Source: JBBROS01 sp965213845 (lineage in GTDB: Bacteria > Pseudomonadota > Alphaproteobacteria > Acetobacterales > Acetobacteraceae). From it: a stretch of DNA of 64,000 nucleotides. The stretch lies in the NCBI GenBank assembly GCA_965213845.1, contig CBDCAI010000004.1:1488001-1552000 (forward strand), in the 5' to 3' direction. The stretch's first letter is position 1, and each line of letters begins with the position of its first letter. The notes under the pieces were generated by a model that searched no databases, was not told where the DNA came from, and worked only from the letters and a program-made list of their open reading frames with translations. Shown here piece after piece: positions 24,755 through 32,473 of the stretch. A program made the translations under genes and the position numbers.

Positions 24755-26947
24755 ATGATCCGCCGCCGGGGCTTCCTGGCCACCGTCTCCGCCACGGGGG
24801 GCGCCTTCGCGCTCGGCTGGGCGCTGCCGGGCGGCGTGATGGAGGCTGCGGCTCAATCCTCCCCGGGTGCGGCCGCGGCGTTGACGCCGGCCTCCGCCGG
24901 GGGCACGCCCGTCGGCATCTGGGTCGTAATCAAGCCCGACGACACGACCGTCATCCGCATCGCGCGGTCCGAGATGGGCCAGGGCACGCTGACGGGTCTG
25001 GCGCAGCTGGTGGCCGACGAGCTGGATGCCGACTGGTCGCACGTGACCACGGAATACGTGCCGCCCGAGGCGAACGCCCGCTCGAAGCGGGCCTGGGGCG
25101 ACATGCTGACCGGCGGCAGCCAGGGCATCCGCAGCTCCGTCGAGTACGTCCGGCAGGGCGGTGCGGCGGCACGGGCGATGCTGCTTCAGGCGGCGGCCGA
25201 CTCCTGGAAGGTGCCGGTGGCCGAGTGCCGGGCCAGCCAGGGGGCGGTGACGCACCCCGGGTCCGGCCGGACGGCGCGCTACGGCACGCTGGCGGAGGCG
25301 GCGGGCCGTCTGCCCGTGCCGACGCAGGTGGCGCTGAAGGCGCCGGCCGACTGGACGATCATCGGCAAGCCGCTGCCCCGGCTGGACACGGCCGAGAAGC
25401 TGAACGGCTCGGCCGTCTACGCGATCGACGTGAAGCTGCCCGACATGCTGCTGGCCGCCATCGCGCAATGCCCGGTGTTCGGCGGCAAGCTGGGCGGGTT
25501 CGACGCGAAGTCCGTCCTGGGCATGCCCGGTGTGCGGCACGTGCTGGCGGTGGAGGACAACGCCGTCGCCGTGGTGGCCGACACCTGGTGGCAGGCCAAG
25601 ACGGCGCTCGAGAAGCTGCCGGTCACGTGGGACGAGGGCAAGGGTGCGGCCGAGGACAGCAAGACGATCGCCGCCCGGCTCGCCGAGGGCCTGGACGCGC
25701 CGCAGGCGGCCGTGGGCCACAGCATCGGCGACGCCAAGGGCGCGCTGGTCAAGGCCCGCCGCACCGTCTCGGCCGTGTACGGCGCGCCGTTCCTGAACCA
25801 CGCGACGCTGGAGCCGATGAACTGTACGGCACGGGTGGATGGCACGGGCGTCGAGGTCTGGGTCGGGACGCAGAACGGCGAGGCCAGCCTGGCCGCCGCG
25901 GCCGAGGCGGGCGGCGTGCCGCTCGATAAGGTCCGGGTGAACAAGTACCTGCTGGGCGGCGGCTTCGGACGGCGCGGTCAGCAGGACCCGCTGCGCCAGG
26001 CGGTGCTGCTGGCCAAGCAGGTGCCCGGGCGGCCGATCAAGCTGATCTGGTCGCGCGAGGAGGACATGCAGCACGGCTATTACCGGCCGATCACCCAGTG
26101 CAAGCTGACGGCCTCGCTGGACGAGGCGGGCGCGCTGGAGGCGCTGCACGTGCGCATCAGCGGGCAGAGCATCATCGCCTACCTGGCACCGAACCGCGTG
26201 ACGAACGGGCTCGACATGCTGCAGTTCCAGGGCCTGACGCCGCAGGAGTTCGGCTACACCGCCATCCCGAACCTGCTGATCGACCACGCGATGCGCAACT
26301 CGAGCGTGCCGGTGGGCTTCTGGCGCGGGGTGAACCACAACCAGAACGCCGTGTACCTCGAGTGCTTCGTCGACGAGCTGGCGGTGGCGGCCGGCAAGGA
26401 CCCGCTGGAGTTCCGGCGCGCGCTGCTGACCAGAAGCCCGAAGCACCTGGCCGTGCTGAACGCCGTGGCCGAGCGGGCGGGCTGGGGCACGAAGCTGCCC
26501 GAGGGCGTGTTCCGCGGCATCTGCCAGAACTGCGGCTTCGGCAGCTACACGGCGGCGGTGGCGGAGGTCTCCGTCAGCGCCAAGGGCGTGCTGAAGATCC
26601 TGCGCATCGTCGCCGCGACCGACCCCGGCTATGTGGTGAACCCGGACCAGGTGGCGCACCAGGTCGACGGATCGTTCGCCTATGGGCTGAGTGCGCTGCT
26701 GTTCAGCGAGAACACGATCGAGAAGGGGCGCGTGGTGGAAGCCAACTTCGACAACTACGGCGTGGCGCGGATGGAGGACATGCCGAAGGTCGAGACGGTC
26801 CTGGTGCCGTCGGGTGGGTTCTGGGGCGGCGTGGGCGAGCCGACGATCGCCGTGGCGGCGCCGGCGGTGCTGAACGCCATCTATGCGGCGACGGGCAAGC
26901 GGGTGCGAACGCTGCCGTTGAAGCAGCATGATTTGAGCCGGGCATGA
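24755..26947 (+). CDS. Molybdenum hydroxylase large subunit, copy 1 (IorB-like), Tat-exported
   Basis: A 730-residue Mo-molybdopterin subunit of the isoquinoline 1-oxidoreductase/aldehyde dehydrogenase type. It begins IRRRGFLATVSATGG, a twin-arginine signal. The family motif GGGFGRRGQQD and the C-terminal GVGEPTIAVAAPAVLNA are intact, the latter with the catalytic Glu695. It would hydroxylate an aldehyde or N-heterocycle in the periplasm with water as oxygen donor. The start could also be GTG at 24749. It follows the [2Fe-2S] gene by only a few bases and overlaps the next copy by 4 bases. The true substrate is unknown. Confidence 0.92.
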   Translation: MIRRRGFLATVSATGGAFALGWALPGGVMEAAAQSSPGAAAALTPASAGGTPVGIWVVIKPDDTTVIRIARSEMGQGTLTGLAQLVADELDADWSHVTTEYVPPEANARSKRAWGDMLTGGSQGIRSSVEYVRQGGAAARAMLLQAAADSWKVPVAECRASQGAVTHPGSGRTARYGTLAEAAGRLPVPTQVALKAPADWTIIGKPLPRLDTAEKLNGSAVYAIDVKLPDMLLAAIAQCPVFGGKLGGFDAKSVLGMPGVRHVLAVEDNAVAVVADTWWQAKTALEKLPVTWDEGKGAAEDSKTIAARLAEGLDAPQAAVGHSIGDAKGALVKARRTVSAVYGAPFLNHATLEPMNCTARVDGTGVEVWVGTQNGEASLAAAAEAGGVPLDKVRVNKYLLGGGFGRRGQQDPLRQAVLLAKQVPGRPIKLIWSREEDMQHGYYRPITQCKLTASLDEAGALEALHVRISGQSIIAYLAPNRVTNGLDMLQFQGLTPQEFGYTAIPNLLIDHAMRNSSVPVGFWRGVNHNQNAVYLECFVDELAVAAGKDPLEFRRALLTRSPKHLAVLNAVAERAGWGTKLPEGVFRGICQNCGFGSYTAAVAEVSVSAKGVLKILRIVAATDPGYVVNPDQVAHQVDGSFAYGLSALLFSENTIEKGRVVEANFDNYGVARMEDMPKVETVLVPSGGFWGGVGEPTIAVAAPAVLNAIYAATGKRVRTLPLKQHDLSRA

Positions 26948-29115
26948 TGCGGCGCCGGGGCTTCCTCGCGACGGCCGGTGCCGGCGTGTTCACACTGGGC
27001 TGGTCCGTGCCCGCAGCGGTGGCGCAGGGGGCCCCCGCTGCAACGGCCACGGCCGGCCTTTCTGCTGCCGGGACGCCCGTCGGGATCTGGGTCGCGATCC
27101 AGCCCGATGACATCGTGGTGGTGCGGATCGCCCGGTCCGAGATGGGGCAGGGCACGCTGACCGGCCTCGCGCAGCTGGTGGCGGAGGAGCTGGAGGCGGA
27201 TTGGAGCCTGATCCGGACGGAGCTGGTGCCACCTCACCTGAACTTCGCCACGAAGCGCGCCTGGGGCGACATGTCGACCGGCGGCAGTCGCGGCCTGCGG
27301 ACCTCGGTTGATTATGTCCGGGCCGGCGGGGCGGCGGCGCGCATGATGCTGACGCAGGCCGCGGCGGCGTCGTGGCAGGTGCCGGTGGCGGAGTGCCGGG
27401 CGAAGCTGGGCGTGGTGACGCATGCCGGGTCCGGCCGCTCGGCCCGCTACGGCGCGCTGGCGGCCGCGGCGGCGAAGCTGCCCGTGCCGGCCAACCCGGC
27501 GCTGAAGGCCGAGGCGGACTGGACGATCATCGGCCAGTCCCTGCCGCGGCTGGACACGCCGCCCAAGCTGAACGGCGCGCTGCTGTACGCCATCGACGTG
27601 ACGCTGCCGGGGATGCTGTCGGCTGCCATCGCGCAGTGCCCGGTCTTCGGCGGCAAGCTGGCAGGCTTCGATGCGGCCCCCGTGCTGAAGCGGCCCGGCG
27701 TGCACCAGGTGGTGCCGGTGTTCGACAATGCCGTCGCCGTGGTGGCGGACACGTGGTGGCAGGCCAAGACGGCGCTGGAAGCCATGACGATCCGGTGGGA
27801 CGAAGGCGCCGGCGCGGGCGTCGACAGCCGGCAGATCGCGGCGCGGCTGGCCGCGGGGCTCGATGACGACAGCGCCGGGGCCGGCACGGTGTTGGGCGAT
27901 GCGCGCACGGCGCTGACGGGTGCGGCCAAACGGATCGAGGGCACCTACGGCACGCCGTTCCTGAACCACGCGACGCTGGAGCCGATGAACTGCACCGCGC
28001 GCGTGGACGACACGGGCGTCGAGATCTGGGTGGGCACGCAGAACGGCGACGCCTCGCTGGCGGCGGCGGCCGAGGTGGGCGGGGTGCCGCTGGAGCGGGT
28101 GAAGGTCAACAAGTACACGCTGGGCGGCGGCTTCGGGCGGCGCGGGCAGCAGGACTACGTGCGCCTGGCGGTGGCGGTGGCCAAGCAGGTGCCGGGGCGC
28201 CCGGTGAAGGTGCTGTGGTCGCGTGAGGAGGACATGCAGCACTGCTTCTACCGCCCGGTCAGCCAGTGCCGGATGGTAGGCGGCCTGAACGAGAAGAACG
28301 AGCTGACGGCGCTGCACATGCGCGTCTCGGGCCAGAGCATCAACGCCTGGCTGCGCCCGGACGGCAACCTGCCCGGCACGGACCTGCGGCAGCTGCAGGG
28401 CGTGGTGCCGGAGGAGTTCGGCTACATGGCGATCCCGAACGTGCGGATCGACTACGCCATGCGCAACACCCACGTGCCCGTGGGGCCGTGGCGCGGGGTG
28501 AACCTGAACCAGAACGCCTTCTACACCGAGTGCTTCATGGACGAGCTGGCGCATGCCGCCGGGCGGGACCCGCTGGAGTTCCGGCAGGCGCTGATGGCCA
28601 GGAACCCGAAGCACCTGGCCGTGCTGAACGCCACCGCCGCCCATGCCGGCTGGGGCAAGCCGCTGCCGGAAGGCCGCTTCCGCGGGATCGCGCAGAACTA
28701 CGGCTACGGCAGCTACACCGCCGCGGTGGCCGAGGTGTCGGTCACGCCGAAGGGGCAGCTGACCATCCACCGGATCGTCGCCGGCACGGATCCGGGGCAC
28801 GTCGTGAACCCGGCCATGGTGGCGGCGCAGGTCGAGGGCTCGTTCGTCTTCGGGCTGAGCGCCTGCCTGTTCTCCGAGATCACGGTGGAGAAGGGCCGGG
28901 TGGCCGAGGGCAACTTCGACGCCTATCCGGTCATGCGGATGGAGCACATGCCGGAGGTCGAGACGGTCATGGTCCCGTCGGGCGGGTTCTGGGGCGGGGT
29001 GGGCGAACCCACGATCGCGGTGGCGACGCCCGCGGTGATGAACGCGGTGTTCGCCGCCACGGGCAGGCGCATCCGCAGCCTGCCCCTGCGGCAGCACGAC
29101 CTGGCCCGCGCCTGA
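26944..29115 (+). CDS. Molybdenum hydroxylase large subunit, copy 2 (tandem paralogue), Tat-exported
   Basis: A 723-residue close paralogue of the preceding gene, collinear along its length with long identical stretches (GQGTLTGLAQLVA, LNHATLEPMNCTARVD, GGGFGRRGQQD). It has its own twin-arginine signal (MMRRRGFLATAG) and retains the catalytic Glu688 in GVGEPTIAVATPAV. The ATGA overlap with copy 1 points to coupled translation. One [2Fe-2S] subunit precedes two large subunits, so either they form a heteromer with one small subunit or each makes its own complex with different substrates. Both look functional, with no sign of decay. Confidence 0.92.
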   Translation: MMRRRGFLATAGAGVFTLGWSVPAAVAQGAPAATATAGLSAAGTPVGIWVAIQPDDIVVVRIARSEMGQGTLTGLAQLVAEELEADWSLIRTELVPPHLNFATKRAWGDMSTGGSRGLRTSVDYVRAGGAAARMMLTQAAAASWQVPVAECRAKLGVVTHAGSGRSARYGALAAAAAKLPVPANPALKAEADWTIIGQSLPRLDTPPKLNGALLYAIDVTLPGMLSAAIAQCPVFGGKLAGFDAAPVLKRPGVHQVVPVFDNAVAVVADTWWQAKTALEAMTIRWDEGAGAGVDSRQIAARLAAGLDDDSAGAGTVLGDARTALTGAAKRIEGTYGTPFLNHATLEPMNCTARVDDTGVEIWVGTQNGDASLAAAAEVGGVPLERVKVNKYTLGGGFGRRGQQDYVRLAVAVAKQVPGRPVKVLWSREEDMQHCFYRPVSQCRMVGGLNEKNELTALHMRVSGQSINAWLRPDGNLPGTDLRQLQGVVPEEFGYMAIPNVRIDYAMRNTHVPVGPWRGVNLNQNAFYTECFMDELAHAAGRDPLEFRQALMARNPKHLAVLNATAAHAGWGKPLPEGRFRGIAQNYGYGSYTAAVAEVSVTPKGQLTIHRIVAGTDPGHVVNPAMVAAQVEGSFVFGLSACLFSEITVEKGRVAEGNFDAYPVMRMEHMPEVETVMVPSGGFWGGVGEPTIAVATPAVMNAVFAATGRRIRSLPLRQHDLARA

Positions 29116-29123
29116 GTGTCTGC

Positions 29124-29387
29124 ATGTCGTTTCTGAGCGGGCTGGGCCTCGCCGGGCTTGTGATCGTCCTGGGGGCCGCGGGGCCGCCCGGGGCGGAGTC
29201 GTGCACGGGGTGCCACGTGAAGGGCGGCGGCGTCGGCCTGCTGCAGGGGCGCCCGGCGGAGGACACGGTGCGGCAGATGGAGGCCTACCGGTCTGGGAAA
29301 GCCCCGGCGACGCTGATGAACCGCATCGTGAAAGGCTTCACGCAGGACGACGTGCAGCAGCTGGCCCTTTGGTTTTCCAAGCAATGA
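29124..29387 (+). CDS. Small class I cytochrome c (FccA/SoxE-like)
   Basis: An 87-residue protein with a signal peptide (residues 1-24) and a single haem site, Cys27-Thr-Gly-Cys30-His31. A Met about 30 residues further on (ATLMNRIVKGF) can be the sixth ligand, and the C-terminal helix DDVQQLALWFSKQ is typical of such cytochromes. It lies between the Mo hydroxylase and the FCSD flavoprotein, overlapping the latter by 4 bases. It could accept electrons from either. In flavocytochrome c sulfide dehydrogenases the cytochrome subunit precedes the flavoprotein in just this order. Confidence 0.87.
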   Translation: MSFLSGLGLAGLVIVLGAAGPPGAESCTGCHVKGGGVGLLQGRPAEDTVRQMEAYRSGKAPATLMNRIVKGFTQDDVQQLALWFSKQ

Positions 29388-30646
29388 GGCGCCGGACCGT
29401 CCTGGCCGGGGTTCTGGCCGCGCCTTTGGCCGCGCCTTTGGCGACCCCGGGCATCGCCAGGGCGCAAGGGGCGGCCAAGGTGGTCGTCGTGGGCGGCGGC
29501 TTCGCCGGTGCGACCGTGGCCCGGGCACTGGCCAAGGCCGGGCACCAGGTCACGATGATCGAGGCCGATGCCGGCTACGTGGCCTGCCCCTACAGCAACG
29601 AGGTGCTGGTCGGGCTGCGGGACTTCGTCCAGCAGCAGTTCGGCTGGGACCGCGTGGCGGCCTCGGGCGTGAAGCTGGTGACGGCGCGGGCGACCCTGGT
29701 GGACGGTACGGCCCGGCGCGTCGTGGCGGAGGGGCAGACGTTCCCGTATGACCGGCTGGTGCTGGCGCCGGGGGTGGACCTGAAGCTGGACGGGTCGCTG
29801 CCCGGTTACGACCAGGCAGCGACGGTGCGGATGCCGCATGCCTGGAAGGCGGGCATCCAGACCGTGCTGCTGCGTGAGCAGCTGCGCGAGATGCCGGACG
29901 GCGGCACGGTGGTGATGTCGGTGCCGGCCAACCCCTACCGCTGCCCACCGGGCCCCTATGAGCGGGCCAGCCTGATCGCCTGGTACCTGAAGACCAACAA
30001 GCCCCGCAGCAAGCTGATCCTGCTGGACGCCAAGGACGCGTTCAGCAAGCAGAAACTGTTCGAGCAGGCCTGGGCGCAGCTCTACCCCGGCCTCGTCGAG
30101 CGCGTGTCGCTGTCCGATGGCGGCAAGGTCACGGCCGTGGACCCGGCCGCGATGACGCTGACGACCGACTTCAACACCTACAAGGCGGACGTTGCCAACG
30201 TGATCCCGCCGCAGCAGGCCGGGTCGATCGCGCAGGCGGCCGGCGTCGCGGACCGGACCGGCTGGTGCCCGGTGGACCCCGTGACCTTCGAAAGCCAGCG
30301 CGTGTCGCGCATCCACGTGATCGGCGACGCCGCCATCATGGGCGCCATGCCGAAATCGGCGTTCGCGGCCAACGCGCAGGCGAAGGTCTGCGCCGACGCC
30401 GTCACGGCGCTGCTGGCGGGCCGCACGCCGGAGGCGCCGCGGCTGATCAACACGTGCTACAGCCGGGTCGGCCCACAGTACGGGATCTCGGTCGCCGGGG
30501 TATACTGGCCCATGAACGGCCAGCTGGTGGATATCGAGGGCGCCGGCGGCACCAGCCCGCTGGACGCCAAGCCGGAGGTTCGGGTGCAGGAGGCGGCCTA
30601 CGCGGATATCTGGTTCAAGACGATCACGGGCTCTGTCTTCGGTTAG
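29384..30646 (+). CDS. Flavocytochrome c sulfide dehydrogenase-type flavoprotein (FccB/SoxF-like)
   Basis: A 420-residue FAD protein with a Tat-type signal (MRRRTVLAGVLAAPLA). The Rossmann motif VVVVGGGFAGATVARALAKAG starts near residue 33. ACPYSNEVLVG holds the Cys at the position that binds FAD covalently in FccB. The PYRCPPGPYERA Cys and later WCPVDPVTFES Cys correspond to the redox disulfide. The C-terminal domain with CYSRVGPQYGISVAGVY is the FCSD family dimer region. It should oxidise sulfide or a protein-bound persulfide in the periplasm and pass electrons to the cytochrome encoded upstream. Confidence 0.9.
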   Translation: MRRRTVLAGVLAAPLAAPLATPGIARAQGAAKVVVVGGGFAGATVARALAKAGHQVTMIEADAGYVACPYSNEVLVGLRDFVQQQFGWDRVAASGVKLVTARATLVDGTARRVVAEGQTFPYDRLVLAPGVDLKLDGSLPGYDQAATVRMPHAWKAGIQTVLLREQLREMPDGGTVVMSVPANPYRCPPGPYERASLIAWYLKTNKPRSKLILLDAKDAFSKQKLFEQAWAQLYPGLVERVSLSDGGKVTAVDPAAMTLTTDFNTYKADVANVIPPQQAGSIAQAAGVADRTGWCPVDPVTFESQRVSRIHVIGDAAIMGAMPKSAFAANAQAKVCADAVTALLAGRTPEAPRLINTCYSRVGPQYGISVAGVYWPMNGQLVDIEGAGGTSPLDAKPEVRVQEAAYADIWFKTITGSVFG

Positions 30647-30677
30647 CCTTCTGCTGCTGACCGCCGCGGCACCCGAC

Positions 30678-30986
30678 GTGCAGCATGGGTACGCCGTGGT
30701 CGTGCGACAGACGAGCACCTGCGTCCTGTGTCATGCCGGCCCGTTCCCCAACCCGCATCTGCAGGGCACGGTCGGGCCGGATCTGCACGGCGTCGGCGCG
30801 CGGCTGGACGCGGACGCCATCCGCGACCGGCTGACGGACGCCTCGCGGCTCAACCCGGACACGGTCATGCCCTCGTTCGGCGTGGTGGCGCCGCGGCTGC
30901 GGGAGGCTGCGGCCTGGCGCGGCAAGCCGATCCTGACGCCGGACGAGATCGAGGATGCCGTCGCCTATCTGGCGGGGCTGAAGTGA
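30678..30986 (+). CDS. soxX: SoxX-type monohaem cytochrome c (start uncertain)
   Basis: A SoxX-like cytochrome with haem site STCVLCHAGPFPNPHLQG and Met ligand in NPDTVMPSFG. The first standard start codon in frame is GTG at 30678, but this lacks a signal peptide, and a periplasmic c-type cytochrome needs one. Upstream in the same frame the codons from 30606 read SGSRRSRALSSVSLLLLTAAA, a textbook signal peptide, yet only ATA (30606) and CTG codons (30633 onward) could start it. The real start is probably non-standard, or there is a mutation or sequence error. The gene overlaps soxY by 4 bases. With SoxA it forms the SoxXA complex that attaches sulfur compounds to SoxYZ. Confidence 0.8.
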   Translation: MQHGYAVVVRQTSTCVLCHAGPFPNPHLQGTVGPDLHGVGARLDADAIRDRLTDASRLNPDTVMPSFGVVAPRLREAAAWRGKPILTPDEIEDAVAYLAGLK

Positions 30987-31417
30987 TCGGGCGGCGCCTG
31001 GTGCTGGGCGGGGGCGGGGTGGTGCTGGTCATGCCGGGCGGGGCGCCCGCCTTGGCGACGCCGAACGAGGCGGCGGCGGCCATGGCGGCGGTCAAGAAGG
31101 GCGCCGTGCCGCAGCCGGGCCGCGTGACGCTCGATCTCGCGCAGATGGTGGAGAACGGCAACGCGGTGGGGATCGTCGTCTCCGCCACGCCGCCCGACGG
31201 CACGCACGTGGTCAGCCTGCATGTGTTCGCCGACGGCAACCCGCTGCCCAACGTGGTGAACGCCGTGTTCGGCCCGGCCAGCTTCGCGCCGAAGCTCTCG
31301 ACCCGGATCCGGCTCGCCACGTCGCAGACGGTGACGGCCCTGGCGGTGATGGCGGACGGCACGTGCTGGACCGACGGCGTGACGGTGATGGTCACGCTCG
31401 CGGCCTGTCTGGAGTAG
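30983..31417 (+). CDS. soxY: SoxY-type sulfur carrier with atypical C-terminus
   Basis: A 144-residue SoxY-family protein with a Tat-type signal (MIGRRLVLGGGGVVLV). The immunoglobulin-like body (VEFxDG-type strands: VSLHVFADGNPLPNVVNAVFGP; STRIRLATSQTVTALAVM) matches the family. Canonical SoxY ends in GGCGG, a flexible arm whose Cys carries the sulfur chain. Here the end is VTLAACLE: the Cys is kept three residues from the end but the glycines are lost. The GTG start at 30983 overlaps soxX by 4 bases. SoxZ, its partner, follows. Confidence 0.87.
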   Translation: MIGRRLVLGGGGVVLVMPGGAPALATPNEAAAAMAAVKKGAVPQPGRVTLDLAQMVENGNAVGIVVSATPPDGTHVVSLHVFADGNPLPNVVNAVFGPASFAPKLSTRIRLATSQTVTALAVMADGTCWTDGVTVMVTLAACLE

Positions 31418-31421
31418 CGGG

Positions 31422-31739
31422 ATGCGGGTGCTGGTGAACGTGCCGAAGACCGCCCGGCGCGGCGAGGCGATTGAGATCAAGGTGCTGATCAGCCACCCGA
31501 TGGAGAGCGGGCAGCGGCGGGACGAGATGGGGCAGCTGGTGCCGCGGATGATCATCCACGACTTCCGGTGCACGTACAACGGGGCGGAGGTCGTCAGCCT
31601 GGCGCTGTTCCCCGCCATTGCCGCCAACCCGTTCCTGGCGTTCGCCGCCCGTGCGGAGGCGAGCGGCCCGATCGTGATGACCTGGTCGGACGATTCCGGG
31701 GTGTCGCAGACGGCGACGGCGGAGATCAGCGTGACCTGA
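31422..31739 (+). CDS. soxZ: SoxZ-type sulfur carrier partner
   Basis: A 105-residue SoxZ with the typical opening RVLVNVPKTARRGEAIEIKVLISHPMESG (cut here by family-conserved Pro and His), the MIIHDFRCTYNG strand and the closing TATAEISVT. It has no signal peptide, as expected: SoxZ rides with SoxY through the Tat system. It starts 4 bases after soxY, and its stop shares one base with the soxA start. Confidence 0.92.
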   Translation: MRVLVNVPKTARRGEAIEIKVLISHPMESGQRRDEMGQLVPRMIIHDFRCTYNGAEVVSLALFPAIAANPFLAFAARAEASGPIVMTWSDDSGVSQTATAEISVT

Positions 31740-32473
31740 TGGCGGCGCGCCGCGGTTCCTCGTTCGCCAAGGCCGGCGTGCTGCTGCTGCTGCTGGGCGG
31801 CGCCGGCCCCCGGAGCGGGCACGAGGATGCGAGCCCGGCCGTGCAGGCCATGCAGGACGACGACGGCGCCAACCCGGCCATGTTGTGGGTGCAGCAAGGC
31901 GCCGCGCTGTGGGACCAGGGGTGCAGCGCGTGCCATGGCCGGCCGGAGGCGATGCGGGGCGTCGCGGCCCGCTACCCGGTGGTGGACCAGGGCCGGCCGC
32001 TCAGCCTGTCGGGCCGGGTGAACCAATGCCGCACCGCCCGCATGGGCCAGTCCGGCTGGGCGGCGGACAGCGACGAGATGCTGGGCGTGACGGCGCTGAT
32101 CGGGCTGCAGTCCCGCGGCATGCCCGTGGCTGTGGCCGGCGATGGTCCGGCACATGCCTTGATCGAGCAGGGCCGCATGCTGTTCACGCAGCGCATGGGG
32201 CAGCTGAACCTGTCCTGCGCGCAGTGCCACGACCAGCTCGCGGGGCAACGCCTGGGCGGCAGCCGCATCCCGCAGGGCCAGCCGAACGGGTACCCGCTGT
32301 ACCGGCTGGAATGGCAGTCCATGGGCTCGCTCGACCGCCGCCTGCGGAACTGCATGACCGGGGTCCGCGCCGAACCCTTCCCGCCCGACTCGCCCGAGAT
32401 GGCGGCGCTGCAGCTCTATCTCGGGTGGCGCGCCAACGGCCTGCCGGTCGAGACCCCGGCGGTCAGGCCTTGA
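31739..32473 (+). CDS. soxA: SoxA-type dihaem cytochrome c
   Basis: A 244-residue protein with an N-terminal signal (AKAGVLLLLLGGAG) and two haem sites, CSACHGRP near residue 63 and CAQCHDQL near residue 161. The conserved LRNCMTGVRAEPF holds the Cys that ligates the active haem in SoxA and is the site of sulfur transfer. RYPVVDQGRPLSLSGRVNQC is also typical. With SoxX it should couple sulfur substrates to the SoxY cysteine. It is the last gene of the nine-gene run. soxB, which would release sulfate, is not in the window; the next gene is convergent with an 11-base overlap. Confidence 0.92.
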   Translation: MAARRGSSFAKAGVLLLLLGGAGPRSGHEDASPAVQAMQDDDGANPAMLWVQQGAALWDQGCSACHGRPEAMRGVAARYPVVDQGRPLSLSGRVNQCRTARMGQSGWAADSDEMLGVTALIGLQSRGMPVAVAGDGPAHALIEQGRMLFTQRMGQLNLSCAQCHDQLAGQRLGGSRIPQGQPNGYPLYRLEWQSMGSLDRRLRNCMTGVRAEPFPPDSPEMAALQLYLGWRANGLPVETPAVRP

